Of a DNA stretch of 64,000 nucleotides, positions 26,518-34,718 are shown in pieces. The notes beneath the pieces were generated by a model. That model was given only the letters and a program-made list of their open reading frames with translations, did no database searches and had not been told where the DNA came from. The translations under genes and the position numbers were made by a program. The DNA comes from JBLZUR01 sp048565625 (GTDB lineage: Bacteria; Pseudomonadota; Alphaproteobacteria; Sphingomonadales; Sphingomonadaceae): positions 868,001 to 932,000 of the forward strand of contig NZ_JBLZUR010000002.1 of the NCBI RefSeq assembly GCF_048565625.1. Reading direction: 5' to 3'. Every line of letters begins with the position of its first letter. Positions within the stretch are counted from its first letter, which is position 1.

Positions 26518-26835
26518 ATGGAGACGAATGAGCCCGGGCAAGACCCCGGCGGCGTTCACGATCCGCGCATCTCTTCGCTCGATGAGCGACTGCAGAAGGC
26601 GCATCACGCCGAAGCGGTCAGGACCGGCAAGAGCAAACCGACGTCCAAGGGGTATTCCCAAGGCAATCGGGTGCTCGCCGAACTGATCGGGGGGCTTGTC
26701 GGCGGTGCGCTGATCGGGTGGTTGATCGACCGCTGGTTCGGCACCTCGCCTTGGGGCCTGTTGGGGTTCGTGTTCCTCGGGATCGCGGTCGCCTTCAGGA
26801 ACATCATTCGGATTTCGAACGAACGCCCGGAATGA
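26518..26835 (+). CDS. atpI: AtpI/AtpZ family ATP synthase accessory protein
   Basis: A 105-residue membrane protein with two hydrophobic helices (LIGGLVGGALIGWLIDRWFG and GLLGFVFLGIAVAF), the standard AtpI/AtpZ form, and a charged N-terminus of about 50 residues. The family helps assemble the c-ring and may carry Mg2+. It opens the F0 operon, 35 bp before atpB. AAGGAG precedes the ATG. Confidence 0.9.
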   Translation: METNEPGQDPGGVHDPRISSLDERLQKAHHAEAVRTGKSKPTSKGYSQGNRVLAELIGGLVGGALIGWLIDRWFGTSPWGLLGFVFLGIAVAFRNIIRISNERPE

Positions 26836-26870
26836 CTTCGGGCGTTCGGGCTATACGGGGGTAGGGAAGC

Positions 26871-27659
26871 GTGGCGGCCGAATCTGGCAAGATCGATCCG
26901 ATGCACCAGTTCATGATCGAACCGGTGTTCGGCAATCAGCTGTCGATCGCGGGCTATAACGTCGCGTTCACCAATTCCGCTCTGTGGATGGTGGTGACGC
27001 TGCTCGCGTTCTGGCTGTTCATGCTGGGCGGCATGAAGCGGGAACTGGTGCCCGGCCGCTGGCAGGCCGCGGTCGAGGGCTTCACCGGCTTCATCTCCGG
27101 CATGATGACGCAGAACATCGGGCCGGAAGGCAAGAAGTTCGTGCCCTACGTCTTCTCGCTGTTCATGTTCATCCTGATCTCGAACCTGATGGGCATGATG
27201 CCGGTGGGCATCATCCCCGGCCTCCACGCCTTCACCGTGACGAGCCACTTCACCGTCACCGGCGTGCTCGCCATCATCAGCTTCGCGATCGTGCTGATCG
27301 TCGGCTTCGCGCGGCACGGCCTCCACTTCTTCTCGCTGTTCGTGCCGCACGGCACGCCCGTCGTGATGATCCCGCTCTTGTTCGTGGTCGAGCTGATGAG
27401 CTTCCTCGTCCGCCCGTTCAGCCTGGCGCTGCGACTGTTCGTCGCGATGACGGCGGGCCACATCCTGATGAAGGTGCTGGCCGGTTTCGTCATCAACGGC
27501 ATGAATGCGGGCCCGCTCTACGGCGCGATCGTGTCGGCACCCAGCTTCATCCTGATGATCGGCATCACCGTGCTGGAACTGCTGGTCTGCGCGATCCAGG
27601 CCTATGTCTTCGCGCTGCTCACGTCGCTTTACATCAACGACGCCGTGAACCTTCACTGA
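26871..27659 (+). CDS. atpB: ATP synthase F0 subunit a
   Basis: A 262-residue inner-membrane subunit forming the proton half-channels beside the c-ring. The essential Arg is in SLALRLFVAMTAGH in the fifth helix region, and MMPVGIIPGLHAFTVTSHF is typical of alphaproteobacterial AtpB. The start is a GTG at 26871 with AGGGAAG upstream. The F1 genes are not in this window, in line with the split F0/F1 arrangement of alphaproteobacteria. Confidence 0.97.
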   Translation: MAAESGKIDPMHQFMIEPVFGNQLSIAGYNVAFTNSALWMVVTLLAFWLFMLGGMKRELVPGRWQAAVEGFTGFISGMMTQNIGPEGKKFVPYVFSLFMFILISNLMGMMPVGIIPGLHAFTVTSHFTVTGVLAIISFAIVLIVGFARHGLHFFSLFVPHGTPVVMIPLLFVVELMSFLVRPFSLALRLFVAMTAGHILMKVLAGFVINGMNAGPLYGAIVSAPSFILMIGITVLELLVCAIQAYVFALLTSLYINDAVNLH

Positions 27660-27700
27660 GTAAACTTTCCAACACAAACGGTTAGCTAAGGAGTTTTCTA

Positions 27701-27928
27701 ATGGACGCAGAAGCCGCAAAGTTCATCGGCGCCGGTCTCGCCGCCGTCGGCCTCGGCCTCGCCGCCCTCGGCGTGGGTAACGTGTTCGCCCAGTTCCTGT
27801 CGTCGGCGCTGCGCAACCCGTCGGCCGCCGACAGCCAGCAGGGCCGCCTCTTCATCGGCTTCGCCGCCGCCGAGCTTCTCGGCCTGCTGGCGTTCGTCGT
27901 CGCGATGATCCTGCTCTTCGTCGCGTAA
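27701..27928 (+). CDS. atpE: ATP synthase F0 subunit c
   Basis: A 75-residue hairpin of two membrane helices with a Gly/Ala-rich first helix, polar loop RNPSA, and the proton-binding Glu58 in FAAAELLGLLAF. It forms the rotor ring. TAAGGAG lies upstream of the ATG. A stable UUCG-loop hairpin follows the stop codon and could raise c-subunit yield relative to the b subunits. Confidence 0.97.
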   Translation: MDAEAAKFIGAGLAAVGLGLAALGVGNVFAQFLSSALRNPSAADSQQGRLFIGFAAAELLGLLAFVVAMILLFVA

Positions 27929-27936
27929 ACTGCTTC

Positions 27937-27960
27937 GGCGGGGCGGTTCGCCGTCCCGCC
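27937..27960 (+). promoter_or_regulatory. UUCG-capped hairpin between atpE and atpF'
   Basis: GGCGGGGCGG (27937-27946) and CCGTCCCGCC (27951-27960) pair over 10 bp with one G-U, capped by TTCG. Downstream is CCTTATT, not a full T tract. It may be a partial terminator or an mRNA-stability element within the operon. Confidence 0.65.
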
Positions 27961-27989
27961 CCTTATTCTAACGGGGATTTCGCCGGCTC

Positions 27990-28481
27990 ATGCCTCAGAT
28001 CGCACAGATCGCCGCGACCTACGCATCCCAGATCTTCTGGCTGCTGATCGTCTTCGGCCTGATCTACTTCGTCATCGGCCGGGGCATGCTGCCCAAGATC
28101 GAGGCGACGGTCGAGGCGCGCGAGAAGCGGATCACCGACGACCTCGCGGCTGCCGAGCGGGCGCAGGCCCGCGCGCGGGAAACCGAGGCGACCTACAGCC
28201 AGCATATGTCGGAGGCGCGTGCCGCCGCCCAGAAGCTGACCGGCGAGGCCAAGGCCCGTGGCTCGGCCGAAGGGGCGGCGCAGGTCGCCCGTGCGGATGA
28301 GGGCATCGCCGCCCGCACCGCCGAGGCGGAGGCGCGGCTCGACGAGGCGCGCAAGTCCGCTTTGGCCGGCATCGAGGATGTCGCGACCGATGCGGCGCTC
28401 GAAATTGTCACCCGCTTGTCGGGTGCCGGGGTCGATCGCGCCGCCGTCCAGCGTGCTGTCACCGCCGCCCTGGCGCACTGA
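27990..28481 (+). CDS. ATP synthase F0 subunit b'
   Basis: A 163-residue peripheral-stalk subunit: one N-terminal membrane helix (IFWLLIVFGLIYFVIGRGMLP) followed by a long charged Ala/Glu/Arg coiled coil. Alphaproteobacteria carry two different b-type subunits, and this first one corresponds to AtpF' (AtpG). It is separated from atpE by the UUCG hairpin and followed at 17 bp by atpF. Confidence 0.94.
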   Translation: MPQIAQIAATYASQIFWLLIVFGLIYFVIGRGMLPKIEATVEAREKRITDDLAAAERAQARARETEATYSQHMSEARAAAQKLTGEAKARGSAEGAAQVARADEGIAARTAEAEARLDEARKSALAGIEDVATDAALEIVTRLSGAGVDRAAVQRAVTAALAH

Positions 28482-28498
28482 GCGGGAGAGAACCGACC

Positions 28499-29119
28499 AT
28501 GAACCCCGCATCCGCCGCCGCCGAGTACAACCTGCAGCACGCCGACCGGCTGGAGGGCATGCCCGCCGCTCCTCATGGCGAGACCAACACGACCACCGAG
28601 GCTCATGGCGAGGGTGCGGAGCACGTCAACCCGACGGCTCTGGGCTTCGACGCGACCTGGTACGTCGCACTGGCGATGGTCGCGGTGATCGTCATCATGC
28701 TGATCCAGAAGGTTCCGGCCGCGATCGGCCGTGCGCTGGACAAGAAGATCGCCGGGATCCGTGCCAATCTCGACGAATCGCAGCGGCTCCGCGAGGAGGC
28801 CGAGGCGCTGAAGGCGGAGTACGAGGCCAAGGCGGCCGCCGCCGAGAAGGAAGCCGCCGACATCCGCGCCCATGCCGAGACCGAGGCCGCCGCGCTGGTG
28901 GCGCAGGCCAAGGTCGATGCCGAGGCTCTGGTCGAGCGCCGCACCCGCATGGCCGAGGACAAGATTGGCGCCGCCGAGCGCGCCGCCGTTGCCGAGGTCC
29001 GCGCCAAGGCCGCCGATGCCGCCGCCAAGGCCGCTGCGGCCGTGATCAGCCAGCACCATGACGCGAACGCCGACCGAGCGCTGGTCGACAAGGCGATTGC
29101 CGGGCTGGGCCGGCGCTGA
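28499..29119 (+). CDS. atpF: ATP synthase F0 subunit b
   Basis: A 206-residue second stator subunit with a membrane helix (TWYVALAMVAVIVIMLIQKVP, about residues 53-73) and a long coiled coil. It has an unusual polar N-terminal extension of about 50 residues, rich in His, Thr and Ala, before the helix. GGGAGAG lies upstream of the ATG. It is the last ATP synthase gene here; an FkbM methyltransferase gene follows after 11 bp. Confidence 0.94.
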   Translation: MNPASAAAEYNLQHADRLEGMPAAPHGETNTTTEAHGEGAEHVNPTALGFDATWYVALAMVAVIVIMLIQKVPAAIGRALDKKIAGIRANLDESQRLREEAEALKAEYEAKAAAAEKEAADIRAHAETEAAALVAQAKVDAEALVERRTRMAEDKIGAAERAAVAEVRAKAADAAAKAAAAVISQHHDANADRALVDKAIAGLGRR

Positions 29120-29130
29120 ACGAAACGGCC

Positions 29131-29817
29131 GTGCCCGAGCGGCCGCCTCTCGCCACGCGCTTCGCGGAGCTGGAGAAGAAGTACCGGCTCGTCGACCACG
29201 AGCGTGCGGCGCTTCACTGGGGCCGGCTGAAGCACCTCGTACCCGCCCCGGACATCGTCGTGGATGCGGGCGCGTCGTTGGGCACGCCGCGCCTCTACAA
29301 GGCCTTTCCCACGGCCAAGTTCATCCTGGTCGATCCGATCGAAGAGAACCGGGCCGGTCTCGAAGCGTTCGGCGCAAGCTATGACATCGATATCCGCATC
29401 GTGGCACTGGGCGCGGCGCGCGGAGAGGCCGTGCTGAACGTCGGCGGCAATGCCGGCAAGTCGCGCAGCTCCTTCCTGGAGCGCAGCGACCACCTCGCCG
29501 GCGGAGACGAGAAGCGGCTGGTGCCGGTCGCGCCGCTCACTGACCTAGTGCCGCCCACAGGATCGATCGGGCTGAAGATCGACACGGAAGGTTATGAACT
29601 GGAGGTGCTGAAGGGCGCCGAGCCGCTCTTCCCCCGCATCCCCTGGATCGTGGCGGAGACCTCGATGTTCCCGCGCTTCCACGGCGATCCGCTGTTCGCC
29701 GGCATATATGGTTTCCTGGCGCCGCATGGCTATCAGTTCCGCGATTTCGTCAGCATCCGCCGCAACCCCGATGGTGGGCTGCGTCACGTCGACGCACTGT
29801 TCGTGCGCACACTTTAG
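29131..29817 (+). CDS. FkbM family SAM-dependent methyltransferase
   Basis: A 228-residue Rossmann-fold methyltransferase. VVDAGASLGTPRLYKAFP is the SAM-binding loop, and LKIDTEGYELEVLKGAE is the FkbM signature. Such enzymes often methylate sugars or lipids of surface glycans. The GTG start at 29131 lies 11 bp after atpF, so it is probably in the ATP synthase operon. Its stop overlaps the stop of the convergent glycosyltransferase gene by three bases. Acceptor unknown. Confidence 0.85.
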   Translation: MPERPPLATRFAELEKKYRLVDHERAALHWGRLKHLVPAPDIVVDAGASLGTPRLYKAFPTAKFILVDPIEENRAGLEAFGASYDIDIRIVALGAARGEAVLNVGGNAGKSRSSFLERSDHLAGGDEKRLVPVAPLTDLVPPTGSIGLKIDTEGYELEVLKGAEPLFPRIPWIVAETSMFPRFHGDPLFAGIYGFLAPHGYQFRDFVSIRRNPDGGLRHVDALFVRTL

Positions 29818-31025
29818 CCGCGCGCTACCTCTTCGATCAGGTTCATCCACGCCGGTTCACAAACCCGTTTCTGATCGTACTCGGCCAACACGGTCTTGCG
29901 CGCCGCCTTTCTAAGGCCGGTGTAGCGGGCAGGGTCGCGGCAGATGGCGATAAGGCGATCAGCGAGCGCCTGATGGTCGAAGAAGTCGAACAAGAGCCCG
30001 TTCTCGCCGTCGCGGATGACATCACGGACGGGCGCGGTGTCGGAGGCGACGATCAGGCTTTCGCAAGCCATCGCGTCCAGCAGCGACCAGGACAACACGA
30101 ACGGGTAGGTCATGTAGACATGCGCCCAGCTGATCGAGAAGATCGTGATCAGCGCCTCGTAGTTCACCGCGCCGACGAAATGGACGCGGTCCATGTCGAT
30201 CCTGGCGCCCAGCTCCTTCATCATGTGCTGCTTCCACGTCCCCTCGGCGGGGGCGGGGCCGTAGCCGCCATTCTCGTCCATGCCGACCATCAGCACGCGG
30301 GCCTCCGGCACCTGTTCCAGCAGGCGGGGCAGGGCGCGCATCATGATGTGGAAGCCGCGCATCGGCTCGAAGCGGCGGTTGATGAAGGTGATGACCGGCG
30401 TCGATCCGTCGAGCACGCGGCCGTTGGCGAAACGCAACTCGGGCTGTGGCAGGCGTTGTGCCTTGTCGACGTCTATGCCCTCGTGGATCACGCGGATCTG
30501 GCTGTCGAAGGCGCGGGGCAGGGTGCTCGCCTGATAGGGCGTCGGGCAGACGATCCGGGCGGCATTGGCATAGCTCGTCGCCAGCACCGTATTGCGGGCG
30601 AGGACGCGATAGGGGCTGGCGTTGACGCGGAACTCGGGGTCGAAATCGACGTCGGAGTCGTGCGCGCGGTAGTAGAGTTCGCCGACCTGGATCTGAGGCG
30701 CGTCGAACACCTCACCAAGGAACAGCATCTCCCCCCAGGCCGGGTGGCCGATGATGACATCGGGTTCGAACCCGTCGGCTTTCAGCTTGCGCGCCGCCTC
30801 CGCCGCCGCTGCGCCGGCGATCAGGCCGCGCTGTGCCACGGCTGCGATCGGCTGCGCGCCGGGCACATCCTCCTGCGCCTGCCAGCGGATCGTGGGGAAG
30901 CCTTCGAGGTCGCGCCCGGTCGGGCCGTTCAGCAGCGCGCCGTCCCAGCCGCGCTGCCGAAGGAGGGCGGCGATCGAGGCAAAGCGGCCGGGGCTGCCGT
31001 TGTGGACGAAGAGGGCGCGTGGCAT
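29814..31025 (-). CDS. Family 4 glycosyltransferase
   Basis: A GT-B enzyme of 403 aa. The N-terminus MPRALFVHNGSPGRF fits the usual start of GT4 enzymes, which is why I start at 31025 rather than at the upstream in-frame ATG at 31061. The acceptor domain is followed by the nucleotide-sugar domain with VITFINRRFEPMRGFH and the family region DAMACESLIVASDTAPVRDVIRDG. It likely adds a sugar to a surface glycan, perhaps together with the neighbouring FkbM methyltransferase. Substrates are unknown. Confidence 0.85.
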   Translation of the reverse strand: MPRALFVHNGSPGRFASIAALLRQRGWDGALLNGPTGRDLEGFPTIRWQAQEDVPGAQPIAAVAQRGLIAGAAAAEAARKLKADGFEPDVIIGHPAWGEMLFLGEVFDAPQIQVGELYYRAHDSDVDFDPEFRVNASPYRVLARNTVLATSYANAARIVCPTPYQASTLPRAFDSQIRVIHEGIDVDKAQRLPQPELRFANGRVLDGSTPVITFINRRFEPMRGFHIMMRALPRLLEQVPEARVLMVGMDENGGYGPAPAEGTWKQHMMKELGARIDMDRVHFVGAVNYEALITIFSISWAHVYMTYPFVLSWSLLDAMACESLIVASDTAPVRDVIRDGENGLLFDFFDHQALADRLIAICRDPARYTGLRKAARKTVLAEYDQKRVCEPAWMNLIEEVARG

Positions 31026-31071
31026 GGCCGGAGTTGTGGCGGGCGAGGGCGATGGGTGCAATGTAGTATCA

Positions 31072-31196
31072 TCCTCCCCCGCAAGGGGGAGGCGGCAGGC
31101 GTAGCCTGACGGAGGGGGAGGACATGGAAAGCCGAGGAGATCGCTGTCCGCCCCGTCCGTCGCCTTGCGGCGCCACCTGCCCCTGGCGGGGCAGGA
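31072..31196. repeat. Palindromic repeat, kind B, copy 1
   Basis: Left half TCCTCCCCCGCAAGGGGGAG starts at 31072; a related complementary half (CACCTGCCCCTGGCGGGGCA) lies before 31196, with smaller hairpins inside (GCAGGCGTAGCCTG). It lies in the divergent gap between the glycosyltransferase and uvrC. Related copies are at 36098 and inside the E2 gene at 48170. Confidence 0.88.
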
Positions 31197-31240
31197 TCAG
31201 GGGAGTGACGGGCGCTGACATCTGCAATCGCCCATCCTAA

Positions 31241-33175
31241 ATGACCCTCGTGTCCCAGCCACCCGCAACGCCCGACCGTTTCGCCGAGGAAGCCGCCGCC
31301 TATACCGTGCGCGGATCGGATGCGCCGGATCTTGAAACCGGCATCGCCGCGATCCGCAACGTACTGAAAACCCTGCCCGTTCGCCCGGGTGTCTACCGGA
31401 TGCAGGATGCGCGCGGCGACGTGCTCTATGTCGGCAAGGCGCGCGCGCTGAAGAACCGGGTGACGAACTACACACAGGTCGCGCGCCTTTCGAAGCGGCT
31501 GCAGCGGATGGTCGCGCAGACCCGGTCGATGACGATCGTGACGACCAATACGGAGGCCGAGGCGCTGCTGCTGGAGGCGCAGCTGATCAAGCGGTTTCGA
31601 CCGCCCTACAACGTCCTCCTTCGCGACGACAAAAGCTTTCCCTTCATTCACTTGCGCGAGGATCATGCCTTTCCCCGGGTGATGAAGCATCGCGGCGCAA
31701 GGCGCAGCAAGGGCCCGTATTACGGCCCGTTCGCCAGCGCCGGATCGGTCACCCGCACGCTCAACGCCCTGCAGAAGCTGTTCCTGCTCCGCTCCTGTTC
31801 GGACAGCTACTTCGCCAACCGATCGCGCCCCTGCCTGCTGCACCAGATCAAGCGCTGCTCGGCCCCCTGCGTCGGCAAGATCAGCGAGGCCGATTACGCC
31901 GAGCTGGTCGCGGACTCGAAGGCGTTCCTGTCCGGCAAGTCGACGCAGGTCCAGAAGAAGCTGGGCGACCTGATGACCGCCGCCGCCGAGAACATGGATT
32001 TCGAACTCGCCGCTGTGTTCCGCGACCGCCTTCGCGCGCTGACCTTCATCCAGGGCGCGCAGGCGATCAATGCGGAGGGAGTGGCGGACGCCGACATCTT
32101 CGCGCTCGCCTGCAAGTCCGGGTCGATGTGCATCGAAGGGTTTTTCATCCGGGGTGGCCAGAACTGGGGCCACCGCAACTTCTTCCCCGCGCACACGGCT
32201 GAGGTGCCGGAGGACGAGGTGCTGACCAGCTTCCTCGCGCAATTCTACGAGGAGGTGCCGCCGCCCCGCCTGATCCTGCTCGACCGCGTGCTGGAGGAGG
32301 AGGCGCTACTGTCCGACGCGCTGGCCGAGAAGGCGGGGCGCAAGGTCCAACTGAAGCAGCCCCAGCGCGGCGAGCAGCGCCGCTTGCTGGAACAGGCGCA
32401 ACGCAACGCGGTCGAGGCGCTCGACCGCCGTCTCGCGGAGGGAACCACGCAGGGCAGGCTGCTGCAGGAGGTTGCCGACCTGTTCGATCTGGACGGCGCG
32501 CCGAACCGGATCGAGGTCTACGACAACAGCCACATCATGGGCACCGACATGGTCGGCGCCATGATCGTCGCGGGGCCGGAGGGGTTCCGCAAATCGGCCT
32601 ATCGCAAGTTCAACATCCGCAATCCGGACATCAGCCCCGGCGACGACTTCGCGATGATGCGCGAGGTGCTGGAACGCCGCTTCGCCCGGCTGGAGAAGGA
32701 GGATCCGGAGCGCAAGGGCGGGGAATGGCCGGACCTGCTGCTGATCGACGGCGGCAAGGGCCAGGTCTCGGCCGTGGCGCAGGTGCTGGACGAGCTGGGC
32801 GTGGCGGACGTGCCGCTGGTCGGCATCTCGAAGGGGCCAGACCGAAACGCTGGGCGCGAGCATTTCCACATGCCCGACGGCCGCGAATCGATGCTGCCGC
32901 TCAACTCGCCGATCCTCTTCTTCCTGCAGCGGCTGCGCGACGAGGCGCACCGCTTTGCGATCGGCGCGCACCGGACCAAGCGGGCGAAGACCTTCACCGC
33001 CAATCCGCTGGACGACGTGCCCGGGATCGGCCCGGCGCGAAAGAAGGCGCTGCTGATGCACTTCGGCACGGCGAAGGCGGTGCGCGGGGCGGCTCTGGCC
33101 GATCTGGAACGCGCGCCGGGCGTGTCGAAAACGATGGCGCGGACGATCTACGACTACTTCCACCCGAGTGGGTGA
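31241..33175 (+). CDS. uvrC: Excinuclease ABC subunit C
   Basis: Dual-incision nuclease of nucleotide excision repair. Domains in order: GIY-YIG nuclease (about 48-130, with PGVYRM and LYVGKA), a Cys-rich linker (CLLHQIKRCSAPCVG), UVR domain binding UvrB (about 236-271), RNase H-like second nuclease (YDNSHIMG near 425, LLLIDGGKGQ) and C-terminal helix-hairpin-helix pair (DDVPGIGPARKKALL from about 590). At 644 aa it has normal length. It stands alone, with a palindromic repeat upstream. Confidence 0.97.
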   Translation: MTLVSQPPATPDRFAEEAAAYTVRGSDAPDLETGIAAIRNVLKTLPVRPGVYRMQDARGDVLYVGKARALKNRVTNYTQVARLSKRLQRMVAQTRSMTIVTTNTEAEALLLEAQLIKRFRPPYNVLLRDDKSFPFIHLREDHAFPRVMKHRGARRSKGPYYGPFASAGSVTRTLNALQKLFLLRSCSDSYFANRSRPCLLHQIKRCSAPCVGKISEADYAELVADSKAFLSGKSTQVQKKLGDLMTAAAENMDFELAAVFRDRLRALTFIQGAQAINAEGVADADIFALACKSGSMCIEGFFIRGGQNWGHRNFFPAHTAEVPEDEVLTSFLAQFYEEVPPPRLILLDRVLEEEALLSDALAEKAGRKVQLKQPQRGEQRRLLEQAQRNAVEALDRRLAEGTTQGRLLQEVADLFDLDGAPNRIEVYDNSHIMGTDMVGAMIVAGPEGFRKSAYRKFNIRNPDISPGDDFAMMREVLERRFARLEKEDPERKGGEWPDLLLIDGGKGQVSAVAQVLDELGVADVPLVGISKGPDRNAGREHFHMPDGRESMLPLNSPILFFLQRLRDEAHRFAIGAHRTKRAKTFTANPLDDVPGIGPARKKALLMHFGTAKAVRGAALADLERAPGVSKTMARTIYDYFHPSG

Positions 33176-33212
33176 GCTTTTGATAGATAACGGGTCGCTC
33201 GTTCCGTCGAGA

Positions 33213-33791
33213 TCAGAGCAGCGCCACCGCGACGAAGCCGCCCACGATCAGCGCCAGCACGCCGAGCGACACCAAGGTCAGCCGCTTCTCGATGAACGCC
33301 TGAATTGGCGTGCCATAGCGCTTCAGCAGCGCCGCCACGATAAAGTAGCGCGCACCACGCGTGATCGCGGAGGTCAGCAGGAAGATGCCGAAGTTGAACT
33401 TCGCGACGCCACTGGCGATCGTCACCAGCTTGTAGGGGATCGGCGTCAGCCCCTTAACCAGGATGATCGTCGCACCCCATTTGGCGTAGAAATCATGATA
33501 CTGGCTGAACGCGTGGCCGAGGCCGTAAAGATCGATCACCCATTTGCCGACGGTCGCGAAAAGGAAGTAGCCGACCATATAGCCGAGCACGCCGCCGAGC
33601 ACCGATGCGATGGTGCAGATCGTCGCGATGCGCCAGGCGCGGTCCGGCCGGGCGATGACCATCGGTACCAGCATGACGTCGGCCGGAACCGGGAAGAACA
33701 CGCTTTCGGAAAAGGAGATCAGCGCCAGGCTGCTTTCGGCATGGCGATGCCCCGCCAGGCGCAAGGTCCAGTCATAAATCCGCTGAAACAT
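33213..33791 (-). CDS. YqaA family DedA-like membrane protein
   Basis: A 192-residue inner-membrane protein of the DedA/SNARE-associated (VTT) superfamily. SFSESVFFPVPADVMLVPMV and KGLTPIPYKLVTIASG are the paired half-helix motifs of the family; a third region TRGARYFIVAALLKRYG is typical of the YqaA branch. Members act in lipid-carrier flipping or membrane homeostasis; the substrate of this branch is not settled. It is divergent from recO across 117 bp. Confidence 0.87.
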   Translation of the reverse strand: MFQRIYDWTLRLAGHRHAESSLALISFSESVFFPVPADVMLVPMVIARPDRAWRIATICTIASVLGGVLGYMVGYFLFATVGKWVIDLYGLGHAFSQYHDFYAKWGATIILVKGLTPIPYKLVTIASGVAKFNFGIFLLTSAITRGARYFIVAALLKRYGTPIQAFIEKRLTLVSLGVLALIVGGFVAVALL

Positions 33792-33908
33792 AGCCCGATC
33801 CCGCCGCTCGGCGCCCCTCTACGGTCTTGCATGAGGGGCGTCGAGAGGAGAATGCTGCCCTGCGGCATGAGGGGTATCAAGACCTAAAGACTCGGCTAAA
33901 CCCGCGCG

Positions 33909-34637
33909 ATGCACGTCACTGCCGATGCCGTTGTCTGCGCCGTTCTCGCCCATGGCGAGCATGGTGCCGTGGTGCGCGCGATGACGCCGATGGACGGGCT
34001 TTTGGCCGGCTATGTCCCGGGTGGCAGATCGCGACGAATGCGTCCGGTGCTGCAGCCGGGAAACCTCGTCCGTGCCGAATTTCGCGCCCGGACGGAGGCG
34101 CAACTCGCCGTCCTTTCGGTCGAGCTGATCCACAGCCGCGCGCCGCTGCTCGGCGAGCCGCTTGCCGCCGCCGCGATCGACTGGGTGACGGCGCTGACAG
34201 CCGCGGCCTTGCCCGAGGGACAGCCCTATCCGGAGGTTCACTCCGGGCTCGACGGCATGCTGGCCGCCATTGAGGCCGCGCCGAGCGCGCGCGCCTGGGC
34301 GGCGGCACTGGTGCGGTACGAACTGCTGCTGCTGTCCGCGCTCGGCTTCGGCCTGGACCTGTCTGGCTGTGCGGCCGGCGGGGCGGGGGAACTAGCCTAT
34401 GTCAGCCCGAAAAGCGCGGCGGCGGTCAGCCGGGAGATGGGCCAGGCCTATGCCGCCCGGTTGTTGCCTCTGCCGGCGTTCCTGCTCGACGGATCGCAGG
34501 CCGACTGGACCGGTATCGAGGCGGGCTTGCGGCTGGCCGGCCATTTCCTCGGCCGCGACATCCTCACCGATCGCCGCGCCGATGTGCTCGCGGCACGGGA
34601 GCGGCTGGTCGAGCGGTTGCGGCGGATTACCGGTTGA
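33909..34637 (+). CDS. recO: DNA repair protein RecO
   Basis: A 242-residue recombination mediator with an N-terminal OB-fold (TADAVVCAVLAHGEHGAVVR, ending near residue 75) that binds single-stranded DNA, and a helical C-terminal domain (YELLLLSALGFGLDLSGC). The Cys-rich zinc site of some RecO proteins is reduced to one Cys here, as is common in alphaproteobacteria. It works with RecR to load RecA. A palindrome follows directly after the stop. Confidence 0.92.
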   Translation: MHVTADAVVCAVLAHGEHGAVVRAMTPMDGLLAGYVPGGRSRRMRPVLQPGNLVRAEFRARTEAQLAVLSVELIHSRAPLLGEPLAAAAIDWVTALTAAALPEGQPYPEVHSGLDGMLAAIEAAPSARAWAAALVRYELLLLSALGFGLDLSGCAAGGAGELAYVSPKSAAAVSREMGQAYAARLLPLPAFLLDGSQADWTGIEAGLRLAGHFLGRDILTDRRADVLAARERLVERLRRITG

Positions 34638-34638
34638 G

Positions 34639-34708
34639 CCGTGCTCCTGCGAAAGCAGGAGCCGCTTTCCAGTGACGCGCCTAGGCTCCTGCGTTCGCAG
34701 GAGCACGG
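34639..34708. repeat. Palindromic repeat, kind C
   Basis: Outer arms CCGTGCTCCTGC (34639-34650) and GCAGGAGCACGG (34697-34708) are perfect; each half also forms its own hairpin (CTCCTGC-GAAA-GCAGGAG and CTCCTGCGTTCGCAGGAG). It starts one base after the recO stop and lies between convergent recO and sdaA, where it could end both transcripts. Confidence 0.92.
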
Positions 34709-34718
34709 TTGAGGCCAC

